From positions 1 to 6,785 of the forward strand of contig CAAHDP010000289.1 in NCBI GenBank assembly GCA_900770515.1: a stretch of 6,785 nucleotides of DNA, written 5' to 3'. Source of the DNA: an uncultured Prevotella sp. (lineage in GTDB: Bacteria; Bacteroidota; Bacteroidia; Bacteroidales; Bacteroidaceae). The translations under genes were made by a program, and so were the position numbers. This document shows, piece by piece, positions 6,632 to 6,785 of this stretch (the stretch's first letter is position 1; each line of letters starts with the position of its first letter). The notes below the pieces were generated by a model. That model was not told the DNA's origin. It did not search any database and saw nothing but the letters and a program-made list of their open reading frames with translations.

Positions 6632-6785
6632 TTACTCACCTTTCTCCTCTCTCCTTCCCTTCAACCTTCTATATTCCGTAGGAGAACAGCCCAGATGGGC
6701 CTTCACGTATTTGCCGAAGAAGGAAAGATTAGGAAATTCCAGATAGGCACAGATTTCCTTGATGCTCATATCGGAATGCGAGAGA
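6632..6785 (-). CDS. AraC-family transcriptional regulator, C-terminal fragment (5' end outside window)
   Basis: Read on the minus strand from the right edge, the frame gives about 50 residues ending at TAA (6632-6634). It contains SDMSIKEICAYLEFPNLSFF followed by GKYVKAHLGCSPTEYRRL. This is the second helix-turn-helix of an AraC/HTH_18 domain, with the family signature in the form LGCSPTEYRRL, followed by a short basic tail. The gene starts outside the window, so ligand-binding or receiver domains cannot be judged; it could be a stand-alone AraC regulator or the end of another HTCS. It lies 214 bases upstream of dcu in the same direction. That position and the direct repeats at the dcu promoter make dcu a possible target, which is inference. 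Confidence 0.85.
   Translation of the reverse strand, partial: LSHSDMSIKEICAYLEFPNLSFFGKYVKAHLGCSPTEYRRLKGRREEKGE

Overview
The window looks like a chromosomal accessory region of a gut Bacteroidales bacterium, most likely Prevotella/Segatella of the P. copri type. Three things support this: a hybrid two-component system (HTCS) sensor of the kind confined to Bacteroidota, A/T-rich leaders without strong Shine-Dalgarno sites, and promoters resembling the Bacteroidota -7 element TAnnTTTG. The species is inferred from style and not proven.

Layout. (1) 1-475, minus: the N-terminal part of a tyrosine recombinase, running off the left edge and interrupted by two in-frame stops. (2) 501-567: a long hairpin between the recombinase and the gene upstream of it. 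(3) 641-1930, minus: an intact AAA_14/DUF4143 ATPase with a good promoter. (4) 2024-2104: 3.5 copies of a 23-bp tandem repeat. (5) 2245-5598, plus: an HTCS regulator that has lost its signal peptide and probably its first beta-propeller. An in-frame TAA at 5176-5178 separates its receiver domain from its AraC-type DNA-binding domain. (6) 5686-6417, minus: a Dcu-family C4-dicarboxylate transporter that appears to lack about 190 internal residues, with the ends joined in frame. (7) 6481-6521: two direct repeats at 21-bp pitch just upstream of the dcu promoter. (8) 6632-6785, minus: the C-terminal end of an AraC-family regulator, cut by the right edge.

The theme is decay and rearrangement. Recombinase, HTCS and transporter each carry a different kind of lesion (nonsense, 5' loss plus nonsense, internal deletion), while the ATPase is complete. 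The left 2.1 kb (recombinase, ATPase, tandem repeat) may be an acquired block whose right border lies near the repeat, where the HTCS frame loses its upstream part. The HTCS would normally sense a glycan breakdown product and switch on a neighbouring polysaccharide-utilization locus; none is visible here. The AraC-type gene, the 21-bp repeats and dcu may form a small regulator-target unit for C4-dicarboxylate exchange, but the transporter is probably not functional in its usual form. No new multi-gene system is evident. The best leads are the split HTCS, the shortened transporter, the leader hairpin, the 23-bp array and the 21-bp repeats.
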